Positions 21,801-34,390 of a stretch of 64,000 nucleotides of DNA are shown here, one piece after another (position 1 is the first letter of the stretch; every line of letters begins with the position of its first letter). The notes under the pieces are model-generated. The model was given only the letters and a program-made list of their open reading frames with translations, had not been told where the DNA came from and searched no databases. Location of the stretch: the NCBI RefSeq assembly GCF_900496995.4, contig NC_044005.1:18977363-19041362 (forward strand), in the 5' to 3' direction. The position numbers and the translations under genes are program-made. This DNA is from Aquila chrysaetos chrysaetos (taxonomy: Eukaryota; Chordata; Aves; Accipitriformes; Accipitridae).

Positions 21801-24800
21801 GTGAGTGAGGGGTTGGGGGGGTTGTCCTGCTCCTGGCGGAGGCCGGCCGGGGTAGAGGGGGTTGCGCCGTCGGATGGGCCGTCCAGGCCGGGGCTGCTTT
21901 CTCTGAGGAGCTGCTCGGGTCGGCGGCCGGGTCTCCCGTCCCTGCGCTGGCCCCGAGGCAGCCCCCGGTCCCCACGCGGTGCGCTTGGCCTGTGCCCTGC
22001 CCGCCTCGGTATCCTTCCGGTGGCGGGATGAGGCAGCGGGAAGGTTTCCTCTGTCTCCGGGGAGAGCTGGGGCCCGCTCGCGCGGCGATGCCGGTGCCCG
22101 TGGCCCGGCCCAGCTCGGCACTGCGAGGCCTGCCGGCTCTGCGGGGAAAGGAAATGTTGTTACTGGAGATCAAAGAGGGCCAGGGCTGAGCCTCGGCGTT
22201 TCCCCTCGCACGGTGACCGCTTTTCTTGGGTCTTTAGAAACAGACCTCAAGTATGGGAAGGTGCGGGCTCCAGCTGCTTGTGTTTCTTGAGAGAGATCTC
22301 GCACGGCTGAGAAATGACCATGAAGGTGAGCAGCGGCAGGCAGGGCTGTTTCTGTACTTTCAGACACATCTCTTCGCTAGCCTGGCTTGGTTGGGGCTGT
22401 GGAAGGAGCAAGGAAAGGGGGAGCTGTGAAGGAAATCCTAGTTCGTGTACTGTGCTTCTGTGTGCCGAACAGCGTTTCCTGTTTTGGAGGACAAACGCTT
22501 CTATGAATTGCTGTGGTTTATCCAGGTTCCCAAATATGAGCTATTTATGCTTTAGTGCTATTCAAATATAATTGTCTTTTTCATGTACTTTGGCAATGTC
22601 TCTGCTCCTTTATTGTGTTAAAATTAACACTAGTTTTTATACACTGTTCTCATGCGTAATGGTTGGTTTACTTAGCAAATAAAGCAAGACAGCTGTATAA
22701 CTTCCAAAAAAAACCCCAAAACCCCTGTTCTAAATCCATAGAACCTGAGGAGTGTTCTTGCAAACTAGGTTTGGGTTGCAGAACTTCAGAGGATGAGTGT
22801 TGGATTTCAGCCGTTATGGCCTCTGCTACAGTGACCTTGAGTTCCAGACCAGATTTCAAAATGAGTTCAAAACAAGTGTACCCTTCTCTTCTCTGGCCTG
22901 GCCTATCATACAATGAAATTATAACTTTTTTTATGATGAAGTTGCTTTCTAGTTTAATAACAAAACTGCTGAAATTTAAGTGACAGAGCATAATACATTC
23001 CAAGTTATGAGCTGATGGTAATTTGTAGTTGCTACAGGTTTTGGGGGAAGGAAAGGTACAGTCTTGGGTGTCTCACATGTGAAACATAAATGCTCCCTGG
23101 TAAGTTAGTTACAAAGTTACACTTGAATGCCTGTTAAATTGGAGTACCAAATATTTTTATTTCATTATCATTATTATTCTAGGGAAGATTTAACTGAAAG
23201 TCTGTCTTTTTTTCTTAAGGGTTCCCCCCCCCCCACCATCAAGTGCACTATCTTAGTTCCTGTCAAAATATTTAACATGCCGCATGTACACGCACACCCC
23301 CTGCTTGAATCTGCACACCTCAGATGTTCCAATAAAAAGGCATGAAAAACATGGTATTTATAAAGGAAACTTAACAAGACAAAAGACCTAAGCAACGTGG
23401 CATTTTTAATAGCGGAATGACAATTGCAGAAAGTAGGACATAGGGGTGGGGCTTAAGGAGCCCCTACCTTAGAAGTTGGTCCATTCTTTGATAAGGTACA
23501 AGTGATTGAAAACACTGAAAGCAGGGCATTAGTTTATATCATGATAGGTTTCAGTGAGAGGATTTCAGATTATGGAAAGATGCGGTATTCTCTGCACAAA
23601 AAAAAATTGAAGTTAATGTCAGTTAAAAACTGTAAGATCAGTTTTCTTTTCTGTACTTTGCACTTAGTATGTACAAATTTTCCATATGAAAATTAATGTT
23701 TATTACTTTAAGGTAAAACTGTACAAATACAGAAAGGTCCTTTTAGTGAAACTAAGATATAAGCCTGTAATACAACTCATTTTCAAAGGTATTTTAATAC
23801 ATCTCTTTCTAATTCAGTTTCATATAATTCTGGTGGAGAAACCTGTGATTCTTGAGCAGGTTCTTCTGTTACAACTTTATCATATGACCAGCAGAAGGCA
23901 TGTGGTCCCAAAGGGACAGGAGCTGGTGTTTAGTCTTGAGTTTCTTGTTGTGGGCAGGACATGAGCTGGAGGAGGTTTCTGGATTCTGTTGAACCCTAGC
24001 TGTAAAGCCAGTCTAGCTTTAATAACTCATTGCTCAATTGAGTGATGAAGCCCTAGGAAGATTCTGTAATCTGGGGTAAAGGGAATTTTTTAGGTTGCTG
24101 CTGTAAGGGAGATCATGGGAGACTTGTGCATATGATTTGTATGAGGCTTTCATGGAAGTTTAAAGAATATTCCTCCAAGGCATGCTCTTGTATTCTTGGT
24201 TTCTGTGGGTTTGGTGTGAGGGAGGGGTGTTCTTTATTTTTGTTGAGGGGTTTTAGTTTTGTTTTTAATAGAGTGCATGCACATTAGAGTTCTTATTGTA
24301 AATAAAAATGAGGACTGTTTAAAACAAAAGAGAAAAGCAGGATTTGGAAACTGATGTTAATCTTATCTTGCACTTGTTTTGTAATTTGTAATGAAAGGTT
24401 GGTTGCTTTTCATGGGCAACTGTGATTTGGTTTGGTTTTGGTTTTTTAACCAATATTTATCTGCCCTTATGAAAATGATGGAGTGTGATATGTAGCACAA
24501 ATTAAAAAATATGTGATCTGAATGAATACAAAATCATGACTGATACTTCTAATTTACTCATTTTTAATTCGGGTTGACAGTCTAAAAATGTTATATTACA
24601 GTTCTGTTATCTCCAATGTGCTGGATATGTAACAAATTATCTGAAGTGTTTTCCATTTAAATGGTTTATCAACAAAAAAATATTTTCGTTGTTTAATATG
24701 CTGAATTTAATTTTTTTCTTGTCACCTCATCATTGTCACCAAGATTTTAGAACCAGTACTATTAGCTTCTTTTATCTAGTTATAAATTTCATGTGGAAAA

Positions 24801-27800
24801 TGAGGTTTGTTGCTCGTCCAGCTCCTAATTACTTTCTCGGCAGTAAACAAATTGGTTACAACCCGAACTGGGTGAGTAACCTGAAATGAAGGAAATAAAT
24901 TCTGTAGATGTATACTTTAAATCTCTCCAAAGTCCTAACAGTCTGCTTTTCTTTAGCCACATGTGGAGAGCAGATTGCCAATAGTCACATCTGGCAGGGA
25001 AGAAATTTAAAAAAGAACGAGAGCATCTGTTGCAGAAAACATTTGTTACTGGGAAGTAGATATCTAAACTGTTTCATTTTTATGTGGTAGGGATTTGGAA
25101 GAGGACAGAATGCATTGTCTTGATGGTTGCCGAGTCCTTGTGTGATTTGGTCAGGCCATTGGCAATTTTTACAGTCTTTTCAAAAATAACATTGTTACAT
25201 GAAATTTAATTCCTCTGAGAAAATAAAGTAGTATGTGTGTTGGGTTTTTTCTCATCAAATTGATGGGAGAGTTGTACTCCGTAGCTTGCAGTGTAATACA
25301 TCTGAAGAATATATGGCATTCTGGGTGAGTGGGGAGGGCAGGAAGTTTGCGAGGATGAAATGGTTGAGTCATTTTACAGAGTAAAACATTAACTTGTTTT
25401 TTTGTTGTCTTTGGTATTTTTTTCTCTTCCAATGTTAGCAAGAAGGCTCACTGTGTGCTCAGCACTGTCTGAATAATTTGCTACAAGGGGAATATTTCAG
25501 TCCTGTTGAGCTATCCTCTATTGCACAGCAGTTGGATGAGGAAGAAAGAATGAGAATGGCAGAGGGAGGAGTGTCTAGTGAAGAATATAGAACATTTTTA
25601 CAGGTAAAATCATCTTAATTTGAGGCTTGATATTTGCCTGCAATCTAATATTGTGTAGCACTTATTCTTGCATAGCTAGAGAAGGTTAATTTTCTAGTGC
25701 TAAAATTTCTTAAATTTATACATTTTGTCATTCACGCATCTTAAATTTGGCATTTTCAAATGTTACTGGTACAGCTTTACAATAACTCTACAAAAAGCTA
25801 CATTATCTTCATCTTACAGGTAGGAAGGTCAGGCATGGCAAGGAGGAGGATCAGCGATTTGCCTATTGTTTTTGTAAGCCAGTGGCAGAGATAGGAACAG
25901 AAGTTCCTGTGCCTGTCTGTTCTTTAAGTGCTGGGCATTTCGAATTTAAAGGTTTGAGGTTTTAATTAATAAGCTTATTTGGGCATTGTAATCAGCCTTA
26001 CAGACTAGGACATATTGAGTTGTTGCTTGAAGTATGTGCAGTTATATTTATTTTCAAAACTGAATTATTTCTGACCTTTTATGCTTACACCATTTTCCCA
26101 TTTTCTCCCTCCCAACCTCGCACTGAGCAGCAGCCTTCTGTAAATATGGATGACAGTGGATTCTTCTCAATTCAAGTAAGCATGGCTTTATACTGCCAGA
26201 ATTTTTTATTTATGCAACATAGGTTCTCTCATACAATTTAAATGGCATCAAGCCTTTTCATCTAGTTTCCAGTTTATAGGCTAAATGGGATTAAGTGCCG
26301 GACTTCTAAATCTTCAGAGTGTTTTCCGTTAAGAGCAGTGACTTGCAGTTCTTCAGTTCATGGGCCCTTAAACACATAGTAGAAGCATGGACTCTTGAAC
26401 TGTGAAATGACACCTGCTGGCAATAAGTTTGATTTCTAAGTTTCTTCGTTTGGGCACTTCAGGTGTAGACCTTGGCTCTGATAGACTACAGGTGAAAAAG
26501 CAGATTTGAGATTGTTTTCTCTAATTATAGACCGTAAAGCCCTTGGCAATGGTTACAGGGTGATCTGTAGAATGGAAGAAGCTGCAATATCTGCATTCCA
26601 GTTTTTACAACACACTTCAAACACTTTAGAGCTGGGTTTTTTTCTTTTTTTTTTTTTTTTAAGGACCATAACGGAAAAGTAATTAATAATAAATACTTAA
26701 ACCAGAACAACAACAAAAAAGGTATTGAACACTGAATTGGGGCTTGTGTCTAGCACTAGAGCTGTAAGCAATGCTTTGTACCTTTGGCTGTCTCCTGAGC
26801 TTTCAGAGGTGCTTGTCAATCTTCCAGAATCCCTTGAGAGCATCTCTTCTTTATGGCAGGACAGGGCTGTTTTTCTATTTGGTGAAAAACCATTAACAGT
26901 TTGGCATTTCTTGTATTCTTGATTGTGCTGCTTCAGTATTGAAGCTGAAAAATAATGCTTCCTCATATTCTACTTTTTTTGTCCTGTCATCGCTTTGCTC
27001 ACTTGCTACATAGTTGGCTCACTGAAAGGAAGATGAATTGTTAATTTAAAATTTCCTACAGCATTATTTGAGATAGCTTTAAACAGTTATTGTAAAAGTT
27101 TGTGCTAATGTACCTGACTGATCCTGTGACAATCCAGTGGTGCAAAATTTCCAATAGTTCCTGTGGGGAAGGATGACATTGTATTGGGGGGGGGGGCGGG
27201 CAGAGAGGTACATTGAGAGCAGAGATGACAACTTGTGAAGTGTCTGTGGGAGGTGCAGTTACAGCTTTGTCTGGGGGAGTAAGCCTATTAACACACCTTG
27301 GTTAAATCCTAGTTTTGTTACTTCCCCCTAGATACAGTAATGTGTGTTATGTTTGCATGTAGATTCATGACAGTTGCGTTTTGAATAATGTGATTGCTAG
27401 GTTTGCTAGCAATGTTTTGAAATCTAAGGTTTATTAAAACAGTATAATTGTTTATAGCAACTAAGATAGTTGCATTGCTTAAATTTAGATTTGACTGGTT
27501 TGACTCATGAAAAGCGCTATTTTTTTGACAGGTTATAAGCAATGCTTTGAAAGTTTGGGGTTTAGAACTAATCCTCTTCAACAGCCCAGAGTATCAGAGG
27601 CTTGGGATCGACCCTATGTAAGACAACTTTTTCTTAGCACCCTGCTTTCATTTTACAGAAAAATAATACTCTTAATCTATGATTTAAATCTTTCTTTAAA
27701 ATTACTGTTTCAAGCTCTGTTGCATTCTGATGTTTTTATTATCCCCTCTGTCTTTAATTTTTTCCTTTTGGGGGTGTGTGTGAGCATCTGTCCTCTGTGC

Positions 27801-30800
27801 CTTCACGATATCTCAGTATCTGTGGCCTCACAGGTATATGGAGATTTCAGTAACGTTGACAACTTCCTAAATGTTATTAAAGCACTATGAGTATGCTGTA
27901 ACATCAACAGTTGTATTACTGAAATTTTAATATATAAGTTTAAATTAGTGGTAGCAAAGAACTTAAACATTAACATGCACTCCAATATTAGAGTATTTAA
28001 TTTTATCTATACCTTTTGTTTTTCTTTTTACAGAAATGAAAAATCATTTATTTGTAATTATAAGGAACACTGGTTTACAGTTCGAAAGTTAGGAAAACAG
28101 GTGACATTGTCTTTTTTTATTTAAAAATTGACTTCAGAATGGGGGTGGAAAAGTGGTTGCGAGTAAACCATGTGTTGGCCTTTTGCAAGCTTTTGCTGCA
28201 GTTTGATTTAATAGTATCCCATATTAAAAAAAAAAAAAAAGTAAATGTTTGTTATATCACAAAAATGCCAGGCAGCTTTTTGTGAATGTTAGCCTGGGGA
28301 AAGACCCTAGGATCAATCCCATCAAAGTGAACCTGTCCTCTAGGGAGCTGCAGCTCTGGTAGAGTCTGTGTGATGTCTTAAGCTCTTTTCTTTCTTTTCT
28401 GCATGAAAAATAGCAGAAAAATTGGACAGGGGCTAATCTTAGACAAGGATTAGGATCCCTATAGAATGCAAACTTATTTTAATGCACTAAGTTATTGACA
28501 TTGTAAAAATAATTTTGCTTGTTTAAATGGACAGTAGGTATAAGAAAAAGTTCAAATTTCAAATGTAATAATATTTATGATTGCTAGTATTTAACATAAG
28601 GCTGGGGAAAGTAGAATCACAACTTTGTACTACTTTAGAAAACTTTCTGAAACAGTTGTATTATAAGCAGGAAATAGCTATTAAAGGTAAGGGATAGCCA
28701 TACAAGTATATGGTACGTATATAATAACGCAAGTCACATCCATGTCCCTTGTAACACCAATGTAGTGTTTTATTTCAGTAGCCAATCATTGTTCTGGATC
28801 ATACTGCATAAGCTTTTATACAAGATAAGCTGGTTTCATGTTGGGTTTTGTGTCATAGAAAATGTTCATGAAATAAGCTTTTAGATTCTACAGTAGTAGA
28901 CAGGAGTCTCTTTACACATTTGGATCATTTTGCAAGTGGTGTCTACCTATGTTGTCATCCAGACTAAAAAAAAAAAACCAACAAAACCCCTGAAATTAAA
29001 CATTTCACCTGTGAGTAAACAAATGAAACTCTGCTGTTCTGCTTTAGTTTAAAAGTATGGCTAATGTTTACAAGCAGTTTTTGTATATTTGATATCAAAA
29101 AGGCTGAATGGTCTCTTAAAAGTATGGGAATGTTCCTTATATATGCAGCCATGTAGGGTGAGATAGCAACCATTTCCAAAATGTTTTAAGTTGGAGGAGG
29201 GATGTCTTTTGCTTGTACATGTGGCTTGTAACCACTTGAAGACAATACTAGGTGTCTGTTACCTAGAGAGTAATGAGAAAAGATAGACAAAATAGGTTGA
29301 CTTAGATTTGACCTGCTTCTCTTCTGTTACAGTTAAAGCAAAATTAGTTTACCAAACCTTCCTCCTCCATATTCCCTTTAGAAAGTTTGTCTGTAATCTG
29401 TCCATTGTATTTGTTTACATAACTTTTTATTCCCCACTCCTACACTGTTGGTCTTCTTACCCTTTCCTAGTGGCAAAGGGTGTTTTTGACAAATTACGTG
29501 ACTGAATGACAGAATGGTAGATAGCCACTTACCTGTATTCCAGGTGAATTACAGTATGGGCCTGACTGCAATTGTGTGACTGCATATATGGAAGTTTGGG
29601 TAGATAAATGCATTTTTGTGAGAATGGAGATAGAATTCTCCTTCTGCTACCTGAAATGGTGCTTCCTGGTTAAAATTGGATAATATTGAACAAGTATGGT
29701 ATAAAAAAGATTCTTCAGATTGATTGCAATATATATGGTGTTTTAAAGGTAGAATATTTTGTTGTCCATGTTAAATATATTTTCTCTATAGAAGAAGTAT
29801 TATAAATTACTAGTCCTCTTCAGGGAGATAAGAAATGATCTGTGTATATTTATCTCAAGTGTCCCCTATTGTAATATTATGCTGTACTATCAACATATTA
29901 AATTTGAGTTCATTTTTCTTAATTTTTAAATTTAAAAATTATCTCAGAAGTAAAAAATAGTTTTCAGCATCACCAGCTATTAAAGGCAGAATATTTAATG
30001 GAAGTATTTCATGGAAAGAATTCAATGTTTGTTTCCTGTATCTATTAATTTCTTAAGAGACAGCATTAGCTTATGAAGGGTTTTGTCCTTCACTAGTCTC
30101 TGAACAGATTTAGAACTAGGATTAAGCAGAATTTTGGAATTATGTCTGAAATAATTCTTCTACCCTTATATTTTGATTTATCTGTTTTAATCCGTTCGCC
30201 TGGTACCAGTGTTCAGTAATGGGAGAGAGCATGCAGTAATTTCCCCAATTCGGATCTCCTGTTAGCTGAAGAATATTTGAAGGGTCACCTTTAGCAGTAT
30301 AGGTATTGTGCTTCAAAAGACTTTTAATTTGATAATTTATTTACTAGATTTATTCGGATATTCCATCATAGAAAATGACCACAATGTACAGAAATGGATT
30401 ACCGAGTAATCTTTATGCTAATTTGTTCTCTCAAACCTTTTTTTTCTTAATTACAGTGGTTTAACTTGAACTCTCTCTTGATGGGTCCAGAACTAATATC
30501 AGATACATATCTTGCACTTTTCTTGGCTCAATTACAACAGGAAGGTAATAGTAACTTGCAGATGTTAAATCTCATTAATTAAAAGTAGGTAATAATCATT
30601 ATTTATTAGATCTTTATGTATTCACTTAACTACCCTTAGTTTTGTGATTGAAATAGTGAAATAACCCAAGTCCTTATAATGAAAGGTAGAGCCTTACACT
30701 GTAATAAATTGCACATCATTGTGTTCCATATAGCGTACATTTTAGAGTGTTTATGCATGCACCTTAACGCTGTAGACTTACAATTTATTTTTCTCAGGTT

Positions 30801-33800
30801 ATTCCATATTTGTAGTAAAAGGTGACCTGCCAGACTGCGAGGCTGATCAGCTATTGCAGATGATTCGGGTACAGCAGATGCAGCGACCAAAACTAATTGG
30901 AGAAGAGACAGCACAGTCAAGAGATCAGAGGTAAGGTAAATAGATTTCATTTTAACAGTGTTCCATATGATTGGTTTCCATGATTAATGCCTATGTGGAG
31001 ACAACCCTCTTAAGAAGTAATTAGAAGTACCTTTAGTGCAATATGCTTACTACTGTTGCATACAGTAAAAGCAAGTTGGTAGAATACAGATGGTGTATTT
31101 TTAAGTGGGCAAAAACAACCTTAATAAGGATTCAATCTTTCCATGTGTGTAAGTGTTGTATAGTGCAGATTTTTAACTTCATGATTACAATAGTTTTCCA
31201 AGTATAGTAAAACGGGTTAGCAAATCTTACCAAACTGTGGTTAATAGTGATCAATCTATAGTTCAGAGTGGCTTGTGCATTCTGTCGTAAGTAGAAAAGA
31301 ATGAGAAACCTGTATCTGAATTGTACATCATATAAATCATACAGCATTTCCTTTTGGAATAATTTCACTGTAAATATTGTGGTGCTCTGTTGTGATGCAT
31401 ACTGCTAATATAAAACATCCTTGAAAGCGTATGAAGTACTACTACTGCAATAATTTTATCACATTTTCATAGTGAATAAATTGCATACTGATAAAAAGGC
31501 TTAAGGCTTTTCAGAGGAATTAATTATTATTTCTTCCACTTTGTGAAGGTAAACTGTGTTGTAAATTGATCGAATAAAAACAAACTACTTGGCAGTAACA
31601 TGGGAAGCATGTATAGTTTACAGAGAATCTGTTGCTCTAGTGTGGTCATCAAAGCTTCCTAAGAAGGAGACCACATGCACTATTTTCTTCTGGTGTAACT
31701 GTTGAAATAGCAATAGGTTTGACTAACATGTATTTCTGCTTTTTGTAGGCTTATTATTTTTGAAGTTTTTCCTATAGAACAGATTCTTGTCAATATGTGC
31801 ATGGGTTTAGAGTTGCAGTATTTTCTTTTTTGTAGGCCTTTTGTGCTTTTTCATGTAGAAATGAAAATATTTGTTTATATAGCAGATTTTCACAATAGAA
31901 ATGTTTCTTTCCAAAGTTAGGAAAAAAGCAGAGTTAAATCAGCAGAAAATACTTACTTTAAATCTCACAGTAAAAGTTAATATCATTTCTGTCTGAATTC
32001 TGCCATAAATGTATCAATTTCACAGGCTTCCCAGAAGTGATGTGGACCAAGCAATAGAAGTCAACCATCCTTTTGATGGAGCAGGCATGTTAGATGAAGA
32101 TGAAGAGAATTTTCAGAGAGCCCTGGCTCTAAGTAGGCAGGAAATTGATATGGAAGATGAAGAAGCTGATCTTCGCAGAGCCATTCAACTCAGCATGCAA
32201 GGTGCAGTACTCATCTAAATTTCTCTTACAGTGTTCATGTTGCTTATGCTTTAGGCAGCTACTGAAACCAGTTTCAGTCAGCCACTTTATCCAGCATGTG
32301 TCAAGCTCTCTGAAAAGACTGGCTTTGAGGCATGGAAAGACAATCCAGAATTTCCTGTAACTATCTCCTTTTTGTTTTTTGAAAAGCTGTAACTTTCATG
32401 TTCGCATTGATCATTAGGAAGCAAGAACAAATTGGCAAAGGGTGGCAGGAGGGGAAGGGCAACAGTCCTAAGGTGAGGAGGAGAGATAGTATCAAGTGAA
32501 GTTAGCCTAGGTGCTTATTTCTCCAACAAATTAGTCTCTTCCTGTGAAGTTTGAAGACATTTCCTTAAGCTATTTTTCATTTACTAACTTCATTTTACTG
32601 TAATTAGTAGGATATGGCATGTTCTGGTTTTAGGTAGTCGTCGAAGTGAGTTCTTGGACTCATTACCACAGAATGTTCCTCAGTTACCTCACACCAGTCA
32701 GACAGACTCCCTTTCTTCAGAAGAACTGCGAAGGAGAAGACAAGCATATTTTGAAAAGTAAAGTAGTTAATAGAAAACTGCATGTGGAAGTACATGTTGT
32801 ATTTTTCGGTGCTTTTGGGGTGTGGATGGGTTTCTGACTGAGGTCTAGCTTAACTTTTCTCTCTTAACGTGTTTTCTTAACAGTACCTGAATTTTGCTAT
32901 TCCCAGGTGGTTCCTATGAAGAACAGAAACCTGTAAATAAGAGGGGATCTGTTAGTAATGCAACATCAGTCTTGTGAAGAAAGAAAACATACATGTTATA
33001 GAAGTATTTTAAATGAAATCCCGTAAATTTCTGTAATTATCTTCCTGAAGAAAAGTATTCTTTCTCTAAGACTTTGCTTCTGGTAATGAAGCCTCTGATG
33101 TGCATCACATGAAAGCGTTCTAGATGATATTTTATGTTGCTGTTTTGGAGTACCTTCTTAACACATAGTTGGGGTATTGTTGTAGCTTTTCCTTATCTCT
33201 GTCTCCTAGTGATGGAGGAAATAAAGACCAGGAAGAAATGCTATGGATGGGAGGAGTTAGACTTTGCATGAGAGGATAAGAACACAGACCATCCAAATTC
33301 TGGGAAAATAGTGATGTGGCTTGGAGTATAATGTTGGGAGGATAGGTGTCTGAAGGTTAGGAAGGTGAAACGATTGAAGACAGTTTAGGTGCAGGGGTGT
33401 TACTGTACCAAACAGCTGACTCTTGGCCCTCCTTACAATGACGTAGACTTGATACAGGTCTCATACTGATGTTAATCTTCTATAAATTTATAACACTTTC
33501 AGGCAGCAACAACAGCTACAGCAGCAAGATCGGACCCTGAACCTACATGATAAGCCAACTCTAAGCTCAAGCACTCCGGAAGCTGACCCAGGTATTGTTT
33601 CTTAAACTTATTTCCAACACTGAAATATTTATGTCTTTTTCACCTTTGTATTGTGCTCTGTTTCTTTCCTTTCCTAAGTCTGCCTACTTCCTCGCTCCAG
33701 CAGCTATTCAAACTGTGTCACAGCCATTACTCGTTTTGGCAGTGAAGGAAATGTTCACTTTCTTGAAAAGCCTGTTCTGCTTTGAATGTCAATAACCTGT

Positions 33801-34350
33801 TGCAAAGTGAAGAGCGTTACTATTAGACTATTTGAGTTCTGGCTTTGCTTTTTGTTGTTCTGTTTGGCTTTAGCATTACAAATTGTAATCTTTGATGGGA
33901 TTTGTGCCAACAATTTGTTTTCTAAATTACTTTTAAAGTTGCATGACAATGTAGTAAACTTGGAGTAATATCTGACAAAATAACTGGAACCAGTTTTCAG
34001 CAGAATGTAAGTATGTAGGCCTTACCAGTATTAGGTATTGGTGATCCAAAATTAATGTGTATTACTTGTTACAAACTGACTTGTGGATGGAAAGCTAAGT
34101 GCCTAATGTTTAATGACTTAAAAAAAACAAAAACAATTTTGGGAGTGGGGTGGAAACAGGTGGGTGTGGACAAAAGGAACAACGAAAGCATTTAACTGCA
34201 GTTGAGAACTAGCTCTGTGCATTTATTATAACTTACATGCATTTATTTTCTTTAGGAGGTGATATGAGTGAAGAAGACATGCTTCAAGCAGCCATGAATA
34301 TGTCTCTGGAATCTGTTAGAAACCACTTGAATACAGAAGAGGAGAAATGA
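21777..34350 (+). CDS. ATXN3: ATXN3 (ataxin-3), Josephin-family deubiquitinase; 11 exons
   Basis: Exons 21777-21800, 25439-25603, 26131-26175, 27532-27617, 28034-28100, 30457-30544, 30798-30930, 32026-32201, 32634-32757, 33503-33591 and 34256-34350 splice in frame to 363 aa. Ataxin-3 is a cysteine protease that trims ubiquitin chains in the nucleus and cytosol and works with VCP/p97 and HHR23. The Josephin domain (1 to about 182) shows the catalytic Cys14 (SLCAQHC), His119 (YKEHWF) and Asn134 (FNLNS). UIM1 (about 226-243) and UIM2 (about 244-261) lie in exon 8, and UIM3 (about 337-355) in exon 11. A basic RRRR cluster (294-297) sits where human has the RKRR VCP-binding/NLS motif. The polyQ region is only QQQQLQQQ (304-311). 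The start MESIFHE has a strong context (AACATGG). Confidence 0.97.
21801..25438 (+). other. ATXN3: ATXN3 intron 1
   Basis: 3.6 kb. The first 400 bp belong to the CpG island; the rest is AT-rich with an 11-nt C run at 23224-23234. I see no further gene or recognisable repeat. Open frames here show no codon structure resembling a protein family. Confidence 0.75.
25439..25603 (+). CDS. ATXN3: ATXN3 exon 2, catalytic cysteine
   Basis: Residues 9-63, QEGSLCAQHCLNNLLQGEYF to EYRTFLQ. Carries catalytic Cys14. 165 nt and in phase 0, so skipping would keep frame but remove the active site. Confidence 0.96.
26131..26175 (+). CDS. ATXN3: ATXN3 exon 3
   Basis: Residues 64-78, QPSVNMDDSGFFSIQ. 45 nt. 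The acceptor reads GAGCAG, a tandem (NAG)2 site; using the upstream AG would add one Gln. Confidence 0.93.
27532..27617 (+). CDS. ATXN3: ATXN3 exon 4
   Basis: Residues 79-107, VISNALKVWGLELILFNSPE to LGIDPI. 86 nt, ending in phase 2 (AT|A for Ile107); donor GTAAGA. Confidence 0.94.
28034..28100 (+). CDS. ATXN3: ATXN3 exon 5, catalytic histidine
   Basis: Residues 107-129, (I)NEKSFICNYKEHWFTVRKLGKQ. His119 is the catalytic base. 67 nt; donor GTGACA. Confidence 0.94.
30457..30544 (+). CDS. ATXN3: ATXN3 exon 6
   Basis: Residues 130-159, WFNLNSLLMGPELISDTYLA onward, with Asn134 of the catalytic triad. 88 nt; acceptor after a long pyrimidine tract, donor GTAATA. Confidence 0.94.
30798..30930 (+). 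CDS. ATXN3: ATXN3 exon 7, end of Josephin domain
   Basis: Residues 159-203, GYSIFVVKGDLPDCEADQLL to ETAQSRDQ(R). Completes the Josephin fold. 133 nt; donor GTAAGG. Confidence 0.95.
32026..32201 (+). CDS. ATXN3: ATXN3 exon 8, UIM1 and UIM2
   Basis: Residues 203-262. Two tandem ubiquitin-interacting motifs: DEDEENFQRALALSRQEID and DEEADLRRAIQLSMQ, each with the acidic lead and Ala..Ser core. Donor GTGCAG. Confidence 0.96.
32634..32757 (+). CDS. ATXN3: ATXN3 exon 9, basic VCP-binding/NLS region
   Basis: Residues 262-303, GSRRSEFLDSLPQNVPQLP to SSEELRRRRQAYFEK. The linker before SSEELR is diverged from human, while the basic cluster RRRR is retained. Donor GTAAAG. Confidence 0.93.
33503..33591 (+). 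CDS. ATXN3: ATXN3 exon 10, short polyglutamine
   Basis: Residues 303-333. The repeat site is CAG CAA CAA CAG CTA CAG CAG CAA, that is QQQQLQQQ: seven Gln broken by a Leu and by CAA codons. Followed by a diverged Ser/Thr/Pro linker. This is the exon that carries the expandable CAG tract in human. Confidence 0.93.
34256..34350 (+). CDS. ATXN3: ATXN3 exon 11, UIM3 and stop
   Basis: Residues 333-363, GGDMSEEDMLQAAMNMSLES to TEEEK, TGA at 34348-34350. Encodes the third UIM, so this matches the 3-UIM isoform of human ataxin-3. Confidence 0.95.
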
Positions 34351-34368
34351 TGTAACTTTTTTTCCCCT

Positions 34369-34390
34369 CCCCCCCCCCCCCCCCCCCCCC
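34369..34390 (+). repeat. Poly-C run of 22 in ATXN3 3'UTR
   Basis: Uninterrupted 22 C, beginning 19 nt after the stop codon and preceded by TTTTTTTCCCCT. The transcript would carry poly(C), a potential PCBP-binding site, and the other strand poly(G). Confidence 0.9.

Larger units (their letters stand above)
21290..22210 (+). promoter_or_regulatory. ATXN3: CpG island, ATXN3 promoter
   Basis: CpG-rich block spanning ATXN3 exon 1 and the start of intron 1. Upstream of the start codon are two inverted CCAAT boxes (ATTGG at 21689-21693 and 21726-21730) and a palindromic E-box CACGTG at 21741-21746. There is no TATA box near the start, as is usual for a housekeeping promoter. The AATAAAC just before the ATG closely resembles the leader I recall for human ATXN3. 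Confidence 0.8.

Noticed and set aside
21175-22290. Open frames of 100-170 codons on both strands around the ATXN3 start
   Set aside because: Same cause: GC-rich promoter sequence with mutually overlapping frames and low-complexity products.
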